A DNA stretch of 43,628 nucleotides from contig JABBOD010000019.1 of the NCBI GenBank assembly GCA_019351995.1, positions 1-43,628 on the forward strand, in the 5' to 3' direction. The DNA is from Acidobacteriota bacterium (GTDB taxonomy: Bacteria; Actinomycetota; Actinomycetes; Actinomycetales; Microbacteriaceae). Position 1 is the first letter of the stretch. Each line of letters opens with the position of its first letter. Both the position numbers and the translations under genes were made by a program. Shown here in pieces: positions 1-9,711 of this stretch. The notes beneath the pieces are model-generated. The model ran no database searches. It was not told the DNA's origin and was given only the letters and a program-made list of their open reading frames with translations.

Positions 1-2289
<2,289 letters not shown>

Positions 2290-2315
2290 CGCCGACCCAG
2301 AACTCGGACCTGCGC

Positions 2316-3326
2316 TCAGCTCCACAGCGCGACGTGAAACTTGTTGCCTCGTCGCGAGAGGCCACGGGATCCGGTGGGCGACACCATCGCCATCGTCGCT
2401 TCGGCGGTGGTGACGAAACGCTGCAGAATCCGAGCTGACGGGTTGGCGCGCCCACCATCGAGCGCGGTGGCCCACCAGAGGCCCTGGATGGGTGTGTCGG
2501 CGACGGACAGCCGCACCAGGTCGGCGGGCGTCGCGGCTCGCGGGTCAGGCACTTGCCCCGCGGTGCCACGAATCCGGGGTGCCGCGATGTGACTCAGAGC
2601 CAGCATGATGCCTTCGCCACCGGCGACCGCCGACAGCGCATCGGTTTCGCTGGTCAGTTCGATGACCTCGGGGAGCGCGGGAAGCCGTCCGAACCATCGA
2701 CCCTCCTCGGTCAGAGGTTCGAAGCCACCTGGCCCGGCGAACCAGGGGACTGACAGCAGCCGACGCGCCGAAATCGGGCCGGGGTCGAGTGCGAGCGGAT
2801 GCCGGGCCGACGCCACCATGACCCGCTGGTATTTCAGGAACGGGACGAGCTCGAGTCCCGCGCTCGCCGCTGGCCCGGGTCGCGCACCCAGAGCGATGTC
2901 GTACGCGCGTTCGCGCAGCAGCGTGGCGATGTCATCCGCGTCCTCGACGATGACCTCGACCGCATCCGATGCCACCCATTTGCCAAACAGGTCAAATAGC
3001 CGACCGGCGGCGTGCTCGGCGAAGGCGGCGGTCGCGAGCACGCGCAGCCCCTGCTCGGAGGTCGTGGCGTGTGCGACATCGCGGCGGGCATCCTCGGTCA
3101 AGCCGACGATTTCCTCCGCGTGAGCGGCGAGCGCCCGCCCGCCCGGCGTCAAGGTGATCCCGGTTGGTGCGCGCGTGAACAGTCGGTCGCCGAACTCCAC
3201 GCGCAGCGAGGCGATGGCCGACGAGACCGCGGGCTCACTGACGCCGAGCGACGCCGCCGCGGCGTGGAGGGACCCGAGCTTGGCAACCAGCGCAAAGGTG
3301 CGCAGTTGGCTCAGCGTCATTCCCAT
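2316..3326 (-). CDS. LysR-family regulator, divergent from the cox operon
   Basis: Product of 336 aa. The N-terminal winged helix-turn-helix is clear at residues 3-62 (LSQLRTFALVAKLGSLHAAA, then VSEPAVSSAIASLR, GDRLFTR, LTPGG). The rest is the two-lobe effector-binding domain (about 90-300). LysR regulators usually control a divergent target operon, and this one is back-to-back with coxM, so control of CO dehydrogenase expression is the natural inference; the effector is unknown. Two starts are possible, ATG 3326 or ATG 3320 (MTLSQLR), the latter giving the standard family N-terminus. The candidate operator at 3333-3348 overlaps its own promoter region, as expected for autoregulation. The C-terminal about 30 residues are basic and not family-typical. 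Confidence 0.9.
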   Translation of the reverse strand: MGMTLSQLRTFALVAKLGSLHAAAASLGVSEPAVSSAIASLRVEFGDRLFTRAPTGITLTPGGRALAAHAEEIVGLTEDARRDVAHATTSEQGLRVLATAAFAEHAAGRLFDLFGKWVASDAVEVIVEDADDIATLLRERAYDIALGARPGPAASAGLELVPFLKYQRVMVASARHPLALDPGPISARRLLSVPWFAGPGGFEPLTEEGRWFGRLPALPEVIELTSETDALSAVAGGEGIMLALSHIAAPRIRGTAGQVPDPRAATPADLVRLSVADTPIQGLWWATALDGGRANPSARILQRFVTTAEATMAMVSPTGSRGLSRRGNKFHVALWS

Positions 3327-3332
3327 GGGCCG

Positions 3333-3348
3333 ATAACCCTTCGCTTAT
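3333..3348. promoter_or_regulatory. Candidate LysR-box inverted repeat
   Basis: ATAA at 3333-3336 and TTAT at 3345-3348 form an inverted repeat with an 8-base spacer, close to the T-N11-A pattern of LysR-type sites. It lies about 50 bp upstream of the predicted coxM transcription start and just before the lysR start. Confidence 0.35.
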
Positions 3349-3355
3349 GACGATA

Positions 3356-3384
3356 TTGACACCCCAGTGGGGTGGGGGCAACAT
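3356..3384 (+). promoter_or_regulatory. Candidate cox operon promoter
   Basis: A perfect TTGACA -35 box lies at 3356-3361. With 17-bp spacing the -10 would be CAACAT (3379-3384); with 19-bp spacing it would be ACATCT (3381-3386). It predicts a leader of about 60 nt before the coxM GTG, which has a strong RBS (gggaagggag, 3437-3446). Confidence 0.5.
3360..3374. promoter_or_regulatory. 15-bp perfect palindrome in the cox promoter spacer
   Basis: CACCCCA-g-TGGGGTG is perfectly symmetric around G3367. It begins inside the -35 box and fills most of the spacer, where a repressor or a MerR-type activator would sit. No MerR gene is present in the window, so the binder is unknown. Confidence 0.45.
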
Positions 3385-3394
3385 CTGGACCAAA

Positions 3395-3422
3395 CAGCGC
3401 GCTTCACCGTCGTAGCGCGCTG
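3395..3422 (+). promoter_or_regulatory. Hairpin in the coxM mRNA leader
   Basis: CAGCGCGC (3395-3402) and GCGCGCTG (3415-3422) form an 8-bp stem with a 12-nt loop, just downstream of the predicted transcription start and 14 nt before the RBS. It may stabilise the mRNA or affect translation; no known riboswitch is recognised. Confidence 0.35.
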
Positions 3423-3450
3423 GCGATCATGCGTTGGGAAGGGAGTCGCC

Positions 3451-4326
3451 GTGCAGATCCCGGCGCCATTTGATTACGCGAGGGCCACCAGTGTCGATGA
3501 TGCGGTCGCCCTCTTGACCCGATATGGCGAAGATGCCCACGTCATCGCGGGTGGCCACAGTCTTCTGCCGATGATGAAGCTTCGGCTCGCCCGGCCCGAC
3601 TGGGTCATCGACATCAACGACCTTCATGATCTGGATTACATCCGGCGTGATGGTGACCAGTTACGAATCGGCGCCCTCACCCGGCACCGCACCCTGCTCG
3701 AATCCGCGGAGGTGCTCTCGCTCTTCCCGATCGTGACCGACGCCGAACGTGTCGTTGCGGATCCGATCGTGCGCAATCGCGGCACCATCGGTGGCTCGCT
3801 CTGCCAGGCCGATCCCGCCGAGGACCTGTCGACGGTGTGCACGGTACTGGGTGCCGAGGCCGTCATCCACGGAGCGGCCGGCGATCGAACGATCGGTATG
3901 GAGGAGTTCCACCGCGGACCGTACGAGACCGCGGTCGCGTTCAACGAGCTCCTCACCGAGGTGCGGCTCACGATCCGCCCCCGTTCCTCCAGCGCCTACG
4001 AGAAAGTCGAGCGCCGGGTGGGCGACTGGGCCGTCGCCGCAGCGGGAGCCGCCGTGACCTTCGCGGATGACGGAACCCTGGACGACGTCGCGATCGGCGT
4101 GACCGCCGTGGGCCTCGTCAACCGGGTGGCGTCCGCGGAAGCAGTCCTGCGCGGCGAGAAGCCGTCGGAGTCGGCGATCGCCGAGGCCGGACGGCTGACC
4201 GGCGAAGCGGTCGACCCCGATGCCGACCAGCGTGGATCTGTCGAATACAAACGTCACCTCGCGAACGAGCTGACGCAGCGGGTACTCAGACGGGCGATCG
4301 CCCGGGCGCAGGGACTGGAGGCATGA
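3451..4326 (+). CDS. coxM: CO dehydrogenase medium (FAD) subunit
   Basis: Product of 291 aa, the usual CoxM length. It binds FAD and passes electrons from the CoxS Fe-S clusters to the quinone side. Both flavin motifs are present: AGGHSLLPMMK (about 32-42) and TIGGSLCQADPAED (about 111-124), in the order expected for the vanillyl-alcohol-oxidase-type FAD fold, followed by the CO-dehydrogenase flavoprotein C-terminal domain from about residue 170. GTG 3451 is chosen because gggaagggag lies 4 nt upstream and the product then begins MQIPAPFDYARA, the family N-terminus; the upstream in-frame extension has no similarity. The stop overlaps coxS by 4 nt. First gene of the cox operon. Confidence 0.93.
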   Translation: MQIPAPFDYARATSVDDAVALLTRYGEDAHVIAGGHSLLPMMKLRLARPDWVIDINDLHDLDYIRRDGDQLRIGALTRHRTLLESAEVLSLFPIVTDAERVVADPIVRNRGTIGGSLCQADPAEDLSTVCTVLGAEAVIHGAAGDRTIGMEEFHRGPYETAVAFNELLTEVRLTIRPRSSSAYEKVERRVGDWAVAAAGAAVTFADDGTLDDVAIGVTAVGLVNRVASAEAVLRGEKPSESAIAEAGRLTGEAVDPDADQRGSVEYKRHLANELTQRVLRRAIARAQGLEA

Positions 4327-4832
4327 CGATGCATGTGACGATGACGGTGAACGGCGACGAGGTCGAGCGTGACATTGAGCCGCGCGTGCTGCTCGTGCAC
4401 TTCCTGCGCGAGAACCTGGGGCTGACGGGGACGCACTGGGGCTGTGACACCTCCAACTGCGGCACCTGTGTCGTGCAGATCGACGGCGAACCGGTCAAGT
4501 CCTGCACAGTGCTCGCGGCCATGGCCGACGGGCACGCCGTGCGAACGGTCGAGGGCCTCGAGGTGGCGGGGACGGTGGACCCGATCCAGCAGGGGTTCAT
4601 GGAGGAGCACGGCTTGCAGTGCGGCTTCTGCACCCCGGGGATGATGTTGACCGCGCGTGCGCTTCTCGACGAGAACCCGCACCCGAGCGAGGGTGAGATC
4701 CGCGAGGCGATTTCGGGCCAGATCTGCCGCTGCACGGGCTACGCGACGATCGTGCGCTCCATTCAGTGGGCAGCCGACCATCCCGCTGAGACGGCCGATT
4801 CCACCCTTGAGGACGAGGACGTGAAGGCATGA
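4323..4832 (+). CDS. coxS: CO dehydrogenase small subunit, two [2Fe-2S] clusters
   Basis: Product of 169 aa. It carries electrons from the Mo-Cu site in CoxL to FAD in CoxM. The plant-ferredoxin-type N-terminal domain has Cys41, Cys46, Cys49 and Cys61 (GCDTSNCGTC...SC). The helical C-terminal domain has Cys100 and Cys103 (QCGFCTPGMM) and Cys135 and Cys137 (CRCTGY). All eight ligands are present. A Met3 start (ATGCAT, 6 nt downstream) would also be possible. ATGA overlaps at both ends couple it to coxM and coxL. The last about 15 residues form an acidic tail. Confidence 0.95.
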   Translation: MTMHVTMTVNGDEVERDIEPRVLLVHFLRENLGLTGTHWGCDTSNCGTCVVQIDGEPVKSCTVLAAMADGHAVRTVEGLEVAGTVDPIQQGFMEEHGLQCGFCTPGMMLTARALLDENPHPSEGEIREAISGQICRCTGYATIVRSIQWAADHPAETADSTLEDEDVKA

Positions 4833-7264
4833 CCATCGTCGACGACCCCCAGACCCGCCCGGGTGGAGACTACGAGCACGGACGTGATCACGAACACAAT
4901 CCGTCAGCCGATGCTCCGGAGCGCCCGATCGGCTTCGGTCGCTTGCAGCGCAAGGAGGATCCGCGTTTCGTGCGCGGGCAGGGCAACTACACCGACGACG
5001 TCGTTCTCCCGGGGATGCTGCACGGGGCGATCCTGCGCTCGCCGGTCGCTCACGCGAGAATCGTCTCGATCGATACCAGCGAGGCGCTGGCGCGGCCGGG
5101 TGTGCGCGCAGTCCTCACCGGAAAGGATCTGGAGCCGCTCAAGCTGGCCTGGATCCCGACCCTCTCCTACGACGTCCAGGCGGTGCTCGCGACGGACAAG
5201 GTGCGTTTCCAGGGTCAAGAGGTCGCGTTCGTGATCGCGGATGACCGCTACGCGGCGCGCGACGCTCTCGAGTTGATTCGCGTCGACTACGACATCCTCC
5301 CGCCCGTGATCGATGTCCGGCACGCGCTCGACGCGGGCGCGCCGATCATTCGCGACGATCTGGAGGGCCGTACCAACAACCACATCGCCGACTGGGACTG
5401 CGGTGACAGCGTGGCGACCGACGCGGCTTTCGCGAAGGCCGATGTCGTTCTGAAGCAGGAGATCGTCTACCCGCGCGTCCATCCCGCGCCCATGGAGACC
5501 TGTGGTTCGGTTGCCGACTTCAACCGGGTCTCCGGCGAGTTGACGCTCTACGTGACCTCGCAGGCGCCCCATGCTCATCGCACCGTCATCGCGATGGTCT
5601 CCGGCATCCCGGAGCACAAGATCCGCGTCATCTCACCGGATATCGGCGGAGGTTTCGGCAACAAGGTGGGGATCTACCCGGGATACGTGCTCTCGATCGT
5701 CGGGTCGATCGTGACCGGTCATCCGGTGAAGTGGATGGAAGACCGTTCCGAGAACCTCATGTCGACCTCGTTCGCTCGCGACTACATCATGACCGGCGAG
5801 ATCGCGGCGACCAAGGACGGCAAGCTGCTCGGCATCCGCGCCAGCGTCTTGGCCGACCACGGTGCGTTCAACGGGGTCGCCCAACCGACGAAGTTCCCGG
5901 CCGGGTTCTTCAACCTCTTCCCCGGGAGCTACACCTGGGAAGCGGTCTACGGCAAGGTCACGTCCGTGTACACGAATAAGGCGCCGGGCGGTGTCGCGTA
6001 CGCGTGCTCCTTCCGCGTGACCGAGGCGGTCTATCTCGTCGAGCGAATGATCGACAGGCTCGCGATCGAACTGAACATGGACCCGGCGGAACTGCGGCTC
6101 AAGAACTTCATCAAGCCCGAGCAATTCCCGTACGACAACAAGGCCGGTTTCGAGTACGACTCCGGCCAGTACGAGAAGACCATGCGTCACGCGATGGACC
6201 TCATCGGGTACGACGAGCTCCGCAAAGAGCAGGCCGAGAAGCGGTCGCGCGGCGAACTCATGGGGATCGGCATCTCGTTCTTCACCGAGGGCGTCGGCGC
6301 CGGCCCGCGCAAGCACATGGACATCCTCGGACTCGGGATGGCGGATGGTGCGGAACTCCGCATCCATCCCACCGGGAAGGCGGTCGTCCGGATCTCCGTG
6401 CAATCGCAGGGGCAGGCCCACGAGACGACCTTCGCGCAGATCGTTGCCGAGGAGATCGGCATCCCGCCGGAGGACATCGAGGTGGTGCACGGCGATACCG
6501 ACCAGACGCCGTTCGGCCTCGGCACCTACGGCAGTCGCTCGACTCCCGTCAGCGGAGCAGCGGTCGCGATGGTCACCCGCAAGGTGCGCGACAAGGCGCG
6601 GCTCATCGCGGCGGCGATGCTCGAAACGCGTCCGGAGGACCTCGAATGGGAGAAGGGCCGCTGGTTCGTCAAGGGTGACCCGAGCGCTGGCAAGACGATC
6701 CAGGAGATCGCGCTCGCCGCTCACGGCACGATGGAGCTGCCGGAAGGAGTCGACGGAAACCTCGACGCGGAGGTCACCTATGACCCCCCGAACCTCACCT
6801 ACCCTTATGGCGCCTACTTCTGTGTCACCGACATCGACCGCGGGACGGGCAAGGTGACGGTGCGCCGGTTCCTCGCCGTCGATGACTGCGGCACCCGGAT
6901 CAACCCGATGGTCATCGAGGGTCAAGTGCACGGTGGGCTCACGGACGGGGTCGGGATGGCGCTCATGGAACTCATCGAGTTCGATTCCGACGGCAACAAC
7001 CTGGGTGGCTCGTTCATGGACTACCTGATTCCGACCGCGATGGAGGTCCCCGACTGGGAGACCGGCTTCACGGTCACCCCGTCACCGCATCACCCGATCG
7101 GTGCCAAGGGAATCGGGGAGTCCGCGACCGTGGGTTCACCCCCGGCCATCGTGAACTCGGTCATCGACGCCTTGCGCCCGCTCGGGGTGACGGCGATGGA
7201 CATGCCGTGCACGCCGGCGCGGGTGTGGGACGCGATGCAGGGCCACGCAACGCCACCGATCTGA
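4829..7264 (+). CDS. coxL: CO dehydrogenase large (Mo-Cu) subunit
   Basis: Product of 811 aa, matching form I CoxL. This subunit holds the molybdopterin-cytosine-dinucleotide cofactor and the Cu-S-Mo centre that oxidises CO to CO2. The active-site loop reads VAYACSFR, with Cys393 as the predicted copper ligand. This fits the form I definition AYxCSFR, not the form II AYRGAGR type. In the reference enzyme x is Arg, here it is Ala. The base near molybdenum is Glu764 in GIGESATVGSP, the same place as Glu763 of the Oligotropha enzyme. Other cofactor motifs include GGGFGNK and the Gln/Ser-rich SQGQAHETTF stretch. The first about 30 residues are a charged extension. The start overlaps coxS; the stop is 20 nt before the next gene. 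Confidence 0.93.
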   Translation: MTIVDDPQTRPGGDYEHGRDHEHNPSADAPERPIGFGRLQRKEDPRFVRGQGNYTDDVVLPGMLHGAILRSPVAHARIVSIDTSEALARPGVRAVLTGKDLEPLKLAWIPTLSYDVQAVLATDKVRFQGQEVAFVIADDRYAARDALELIRVDYDILPPVIDVRHALDAGAPIIRDDLEGRTNNHIADWDCGDSVATDAAFAKADVVLKQEIVYPRVHPAPMETCGSVADFNRVSGELTLYVTSQAPHAHRTVIAMVSGIPEHKIRVISPDIGGGFGNKVGIYPGYVLSIVGSIVTGHPVKWMEDRSENLMSTSFARDYIMTGEIAATKDGKLLGIRASVLADHGAFNGVAQPTKFPAGFFNLFPGSYTWEAVYGKVTSVYTNKAPGGVAYACSFRVTEAVYLVERMIDRLAIELNMDPAELRLKNFIKPEQFPYDNKAGFEYDSGQYEKTMRHAMDLIGYDELRKEQAEKRSRGELMGIGISFFTEGVGAGPRKHMDILGLGMADGAELRIHPTGKAVVRISVQSQGQAHETTFAQIVAEEIGIPPEDIEVVHGDTDQTPFGLGTYGSRSTPVSGAAVAMVTRKVRDKARLIAAAMLETRPEDLEWEKGRWFVKGDPSAGKTIQEIALAAHGTMELPEGVDGNLDAEVTYDPPNLTYPYGAYFCVTDIDRGTGKVTVRRFLAVDDCGTRINPMVIEGQVHGGLTDGVGMALMELIEFDSDGNNLGGSFMDYLIPTAMEVPDWETGFTVTPSPHHPIGAKGIGESATVGSPPAIVNSVIDALRPLGVTAMDMPCTPARVWDAMQGHATPPI

Positions 7265-7284
7265 GTGCGGGAGGGGACGGACCG

Positions 7285-8214
7285 ATGACGGTCACCGCGA
7301 CCGTTGCGAACAGGCAGCGGGAACTTGAACTGCAGCATCAGTCGTACGTGCGCGCAACCGTGGTGCGAACGCAGCACCCGACGAGCGCGCGGGCGGGCGA
7401 TGTGGCGGTCGTGGATGCGCGTGGTGCGATGACGGGGTTCGTCGGCGGAACGTGCGTGGAGGCATCGGTGCGCGAGTTCAGTCTGCACGCGCTCGAGGCC
7501 GGCGAGCCGGTCCTCCTCAAGGTGCGGCCGGGAGACGTGGGGCACACCGAACACGAGGGTGCGATCGAGGTGCATAATCCGTGCTTGTCTGGCGGCTCCA
7601 TCGATGTCTTTCTCGAGCCGGTCGTTCCCGCTGCCCACGTCGTGGTTGTGGGGGATGCCCCGGTCGCACAGTCGCTCGCGACACTCGGCGCCGCCCTCGG
7701 CTTCGACATCGAACTGGTCGACGGCGAGTCCTGGCAGCCCCGCGACGGTGATGCTGCGGTGATCGTCGCCTCGCACGGTCGCGGTGAGGAGATGGCGCTC
7801 GAGCAAGCGCTCGAGGCAGGGGTTCCGTACATCGGCCTCGTCGCGAGCGAGAAGCGGGGGAGGGCGGTTGTCGCCTCGCTGAACGTCGACGATGCGCTGC
7901 GGCACCGGGTGCACACCCCGGCAGGGCTTCGCTTGGGTGGCACCGCACCCGCGGAGATCGCGCTCGGAGTCTTCGCGGAACTCGTGCAGCTGCGTGCCAT
8001 GACCGGCATGCATGGCGAACATGGCGAAAACGAGGACCGCGCGCGGAGCGGCGCGTCGCGTCCCGCGATGGCGACGGATCCGGTGTGCGGAATGACCGTC
8101 GTCGCCGCCGAACCGACTATGCACGTCATCCACGACGACCTGACCGTCTGGTTCTGTGCCGAAAGCTGCCGCGCCCGCTTCGTGAAAGACCCTGAACGCT
8201 ATGTCACGAGCTGA
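7285..8214 (+). CDS. XdhC/CoxF-like protein fused to a C-terminal YHS domain
   Basis: Product of 309 aa with three parts. Residues about 10-110 are an XdhC/CoxI N-terminal domain (TVVRTQHPTSARAG, GFVGGTCVEASV, NPCLSGGSIDVF). Residues about 113-235 are a Rossmann-like XdhC C-terminal domain. A His/Glu linker (MHGEHGENE) then leads to a YHS domain at about 264-309 (TDPVCGM with Cys268; WFCAESC with Cys291 and Cys295). XdhC proteins mature molybdenum hydroxylases, and in cox clusters CoxF/CoxI help build the Cu-S-Mo centre. YHS domains occur in copper ATPases and other metal proteins. A combined Mo-cofactor and copper delivery role is therefore attractive but inferred. ATG 7285 has gggaggggac 4 nt upstream. 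The 3' end overlaps the next gene by 14 nt. Confidence 0.85.
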   Translation: MTVTATVANRQRELELQHQSYVRATVVRTQHPTSARAGDVAVVDARGAMTGFVGGTCVEASVREFSLHALEAGEPVLLKVRPGDVGHTEHEGAIEVHNPCLSGGSIDVFLEPVVPAAHVVVVGDAPVAQSLATLGAALGFDIELVDGESWQPRDGDAAVIVASHGRGEEMALEQALEAGVPYIGLVASEKRGRAVVASLNVDDALRHRVHTPAGLRLGGTAPAEIALGVFAELVQLRAMTGMHGEHGENEDRARSGASRPAMATDPVCGMTVVAAEPTMHVIHDDLTVWFCAESCRARFVKDPERYVTS

Positions 8215-8806
8215 AGCACGATTCGCGGCGATCGTGCTCGCGGCGGGTGGCTCGACCCGACTCGGACGCCCGAAACAGTTGTTGCCATATCGTGGCGGAG
8301 TGCTCCTCGACGCGGTGCTCGATCTCGCCCGCGGCCATCCGTTCGAGCAACGCATCGTCGCGCTCGGCGGCTCTTCGGACCTGGTGCGTGCCACCGTCGA
8401 CATGGGCGGATTCGACGTGGTCATCAACGACGAGTACGCCACGGGGTGCTCGTCGTCGATCGCGCGGGCCGTCGGAGCGGTCAGGAGCGACATCGACGGA
8501 ATCGTTCTGCTGTTGGGTGATCAACCCGAAGTGAGCGCCGATGCCATCGCCGCGCTCCTCGCCGGGCGTGGGAATGCCCCGATTGCCGTGACTCGCTACG
8601 AGAACGGTCTCGGACATCCCTTTGCCCTCACGAGAGCCACGTTTCCGGCCCTCGCGGCGTTGCACGGCGACCGGGGCGTCTGGAAGCTCATCGATCGCTT
8701 GGGTTCGGCGGTCGCACGCGTGCGCGTCGACGGCAAGATCCCGCGCGATGTCGACAACGACGAGGACTACCGTCAGCTGCTTGCCGGGGCTGCGGAGTCC
8801 GCGTGA
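8201..8806 (+). CDS. MocA/MobA-like nucleotidyltransferase (Mo cofactor)
   Basis: Product of 201 aa, the normal size for the MocA group. MocA enzymes transfer CMP from CTP to molybdopterin, making the MCD cofactor that CO dehydrogenase and xanthine dehydrogenase need. The nucleotide-binding start IVLAAGGSTRLGRPKQLLPY (about 10-29) has the G-rich loop and the RxGxPK signature. LLLGDQPEVS (about 105-114) carries the metal-binding Asp, and GLGHPFAL (about 139-146) follows. Placement between coxL and coxD supports use on the CODH cofactor. It overlaps the preceding gene by 14 nt and the following gene by 4 nt (GTGA). CTP versus GTP preference cannot be settled by eye. Confidence 0.85.
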   Translation: MSRAEARFAAIVLAAGGSTRLGRPKQLLPYRGGVLLDAVLDLARGHPFEQRIVALGGSSDLVRATVDMGGFDVVINDEYATGCSSSIARAVGAVRSDIDGIVLLLGDQPEVSADAIAALLAGRGNAPIAVTRYENGLGHPFALTRATFPALAALHGDRGVWKLIDRLGSAVARVRVDGKIPRDVDNDEDYRQLLAGAAESA

Positions 8807-9711
8807 GTGCCGTACAGGACTCGAGCGTCGAGACCCTTCTGCCCGACGTCGCGGCGCTCGCGGCCGGACTCGAGAGCCGCGACTACCTCGCCGATGAGGG
8901 GCTCCTCACCGCTCTGTTTCTCGCGGTGCGGATGAGACAGCCGCTGTTGCTCGAAGGCGAAGCCGGCGTCGGGAAGACCGAAGCCGCAAAAGCCATCGCC
9001 GGGCTGCTCGACACCCCGTTGTTCCGGCTCCAGTGTTACGAGGGCATCGATGCGGGGGAGGCGCTGTACGAGTGGAACTATCAACGCCAACTGCTCGCCA
9101 TCCGCCTCGCCGAAGCCCGCGACGCGGGTCGCGACGGCGACAACCTCTTCAGCTCGGACTATCTGCTGCGTCGGCCGTTGCTGCAGGCGATCGAGCACCC
9201 GGGTCCACGCCCGGCGGTCCTGCTGCTCGACGAGATCGATCGGGCGGACGCCGAGTTCGAGGCGTTCACCTTTGAAGCCCTCGCCGAGGCCTCGGTCACC
9301 ATCCCCGAACTCGGAACGATCCGGGCGACTCAACCACCCATCGTGATCCTCACCTCGAACCGCACACGTGACCTTCATGACGCCCTCACGAGGCGTTGCC
9401 TCTATCACTGGATCGAGTTCCCCTCCCCGGCGCGGGTGCTCGAGATCGTGCGGCGGCGCGTTCCTGGGGCATCCGAACCGTTGGTTGTTCAGACGGCCAA
9501 CGCGGTCGACCGCCTTCGCTCGCTCGATCTTGTGAAGCCGCCAGGGGTTGCCGAGTTGATCGACTGGGTTTCGGCGTTCACCGTGCTCGGCGTTGACCGG
9601 ATCGATGGCGAGTCGGTCGCGCTCACGTGGGGCGCGGTGCTCAAGAATCGCGACGATCTGGAGCTCGTTGGCGCTCGCGGCGGCGACTGGTTGGTGTCCG
9701 CAGATGGCTGA
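8803..9711 (+). CDS. coxD: MoxR-type AAA+ ATPase, CoxD
   Basis: Product of 302 aa. CoxD is a membrane-associated AAA+ chaperone needed to add the sulfane sulfur (and so allow copper insertion) to the CODH Mo site. Walker A is GEAGVGKT (52-59), Walker B is VLLLDEID (139-146), sensor 1 is ILTSNRTRDL, and the arginine finger area is ALTRRCLYHW. The length is typical for CoxD. It starts at GTG 8803, overlapping the previous stop. It is followed by coxE in the usual MoxR-VWA pairing; the two proteins are expected to work together. Confidence 0.92.
   Translation: MSAVQDSSVETLLPDVAALAAGLESRDYLADEGLLTALFLAVRMRQPLLLEGEAGVGKTEAAKAIAGLLDTPLFRLQCYEGIDAGEALYEWNYQRQLLAIRLAEARDAGRDGDNLFSSDYLLRRPLLQAIEHPGPRPAVLLLDEIDRADAEFEAFTFEALAEASVTIPELGTIRATQPPIVILTSNRTRDLHDALTRRCLYHWIEFPSPARVLEIVRRRVPGASEPLVVQTANAVDRLRSLDLVKPPGVAELIDWVSAFTVLGVDRIDGESVALTWGAVLKNRDDLELVGARGGDWLVSADG

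Noticed and set aside
5633..6931. 432-aa minus-strand frame opposite coxL
   Set aside because: Antisense shadow; coxL is complete with all motifs.
4829..7264. Reading coxL as xanthine dehydrogenase or form II aldehyde-oxidase-like
   Set aside because: The CSFR loop with Cys393, the form I length and the coxD-E-G neighbours favour true CO dehydrogenase.
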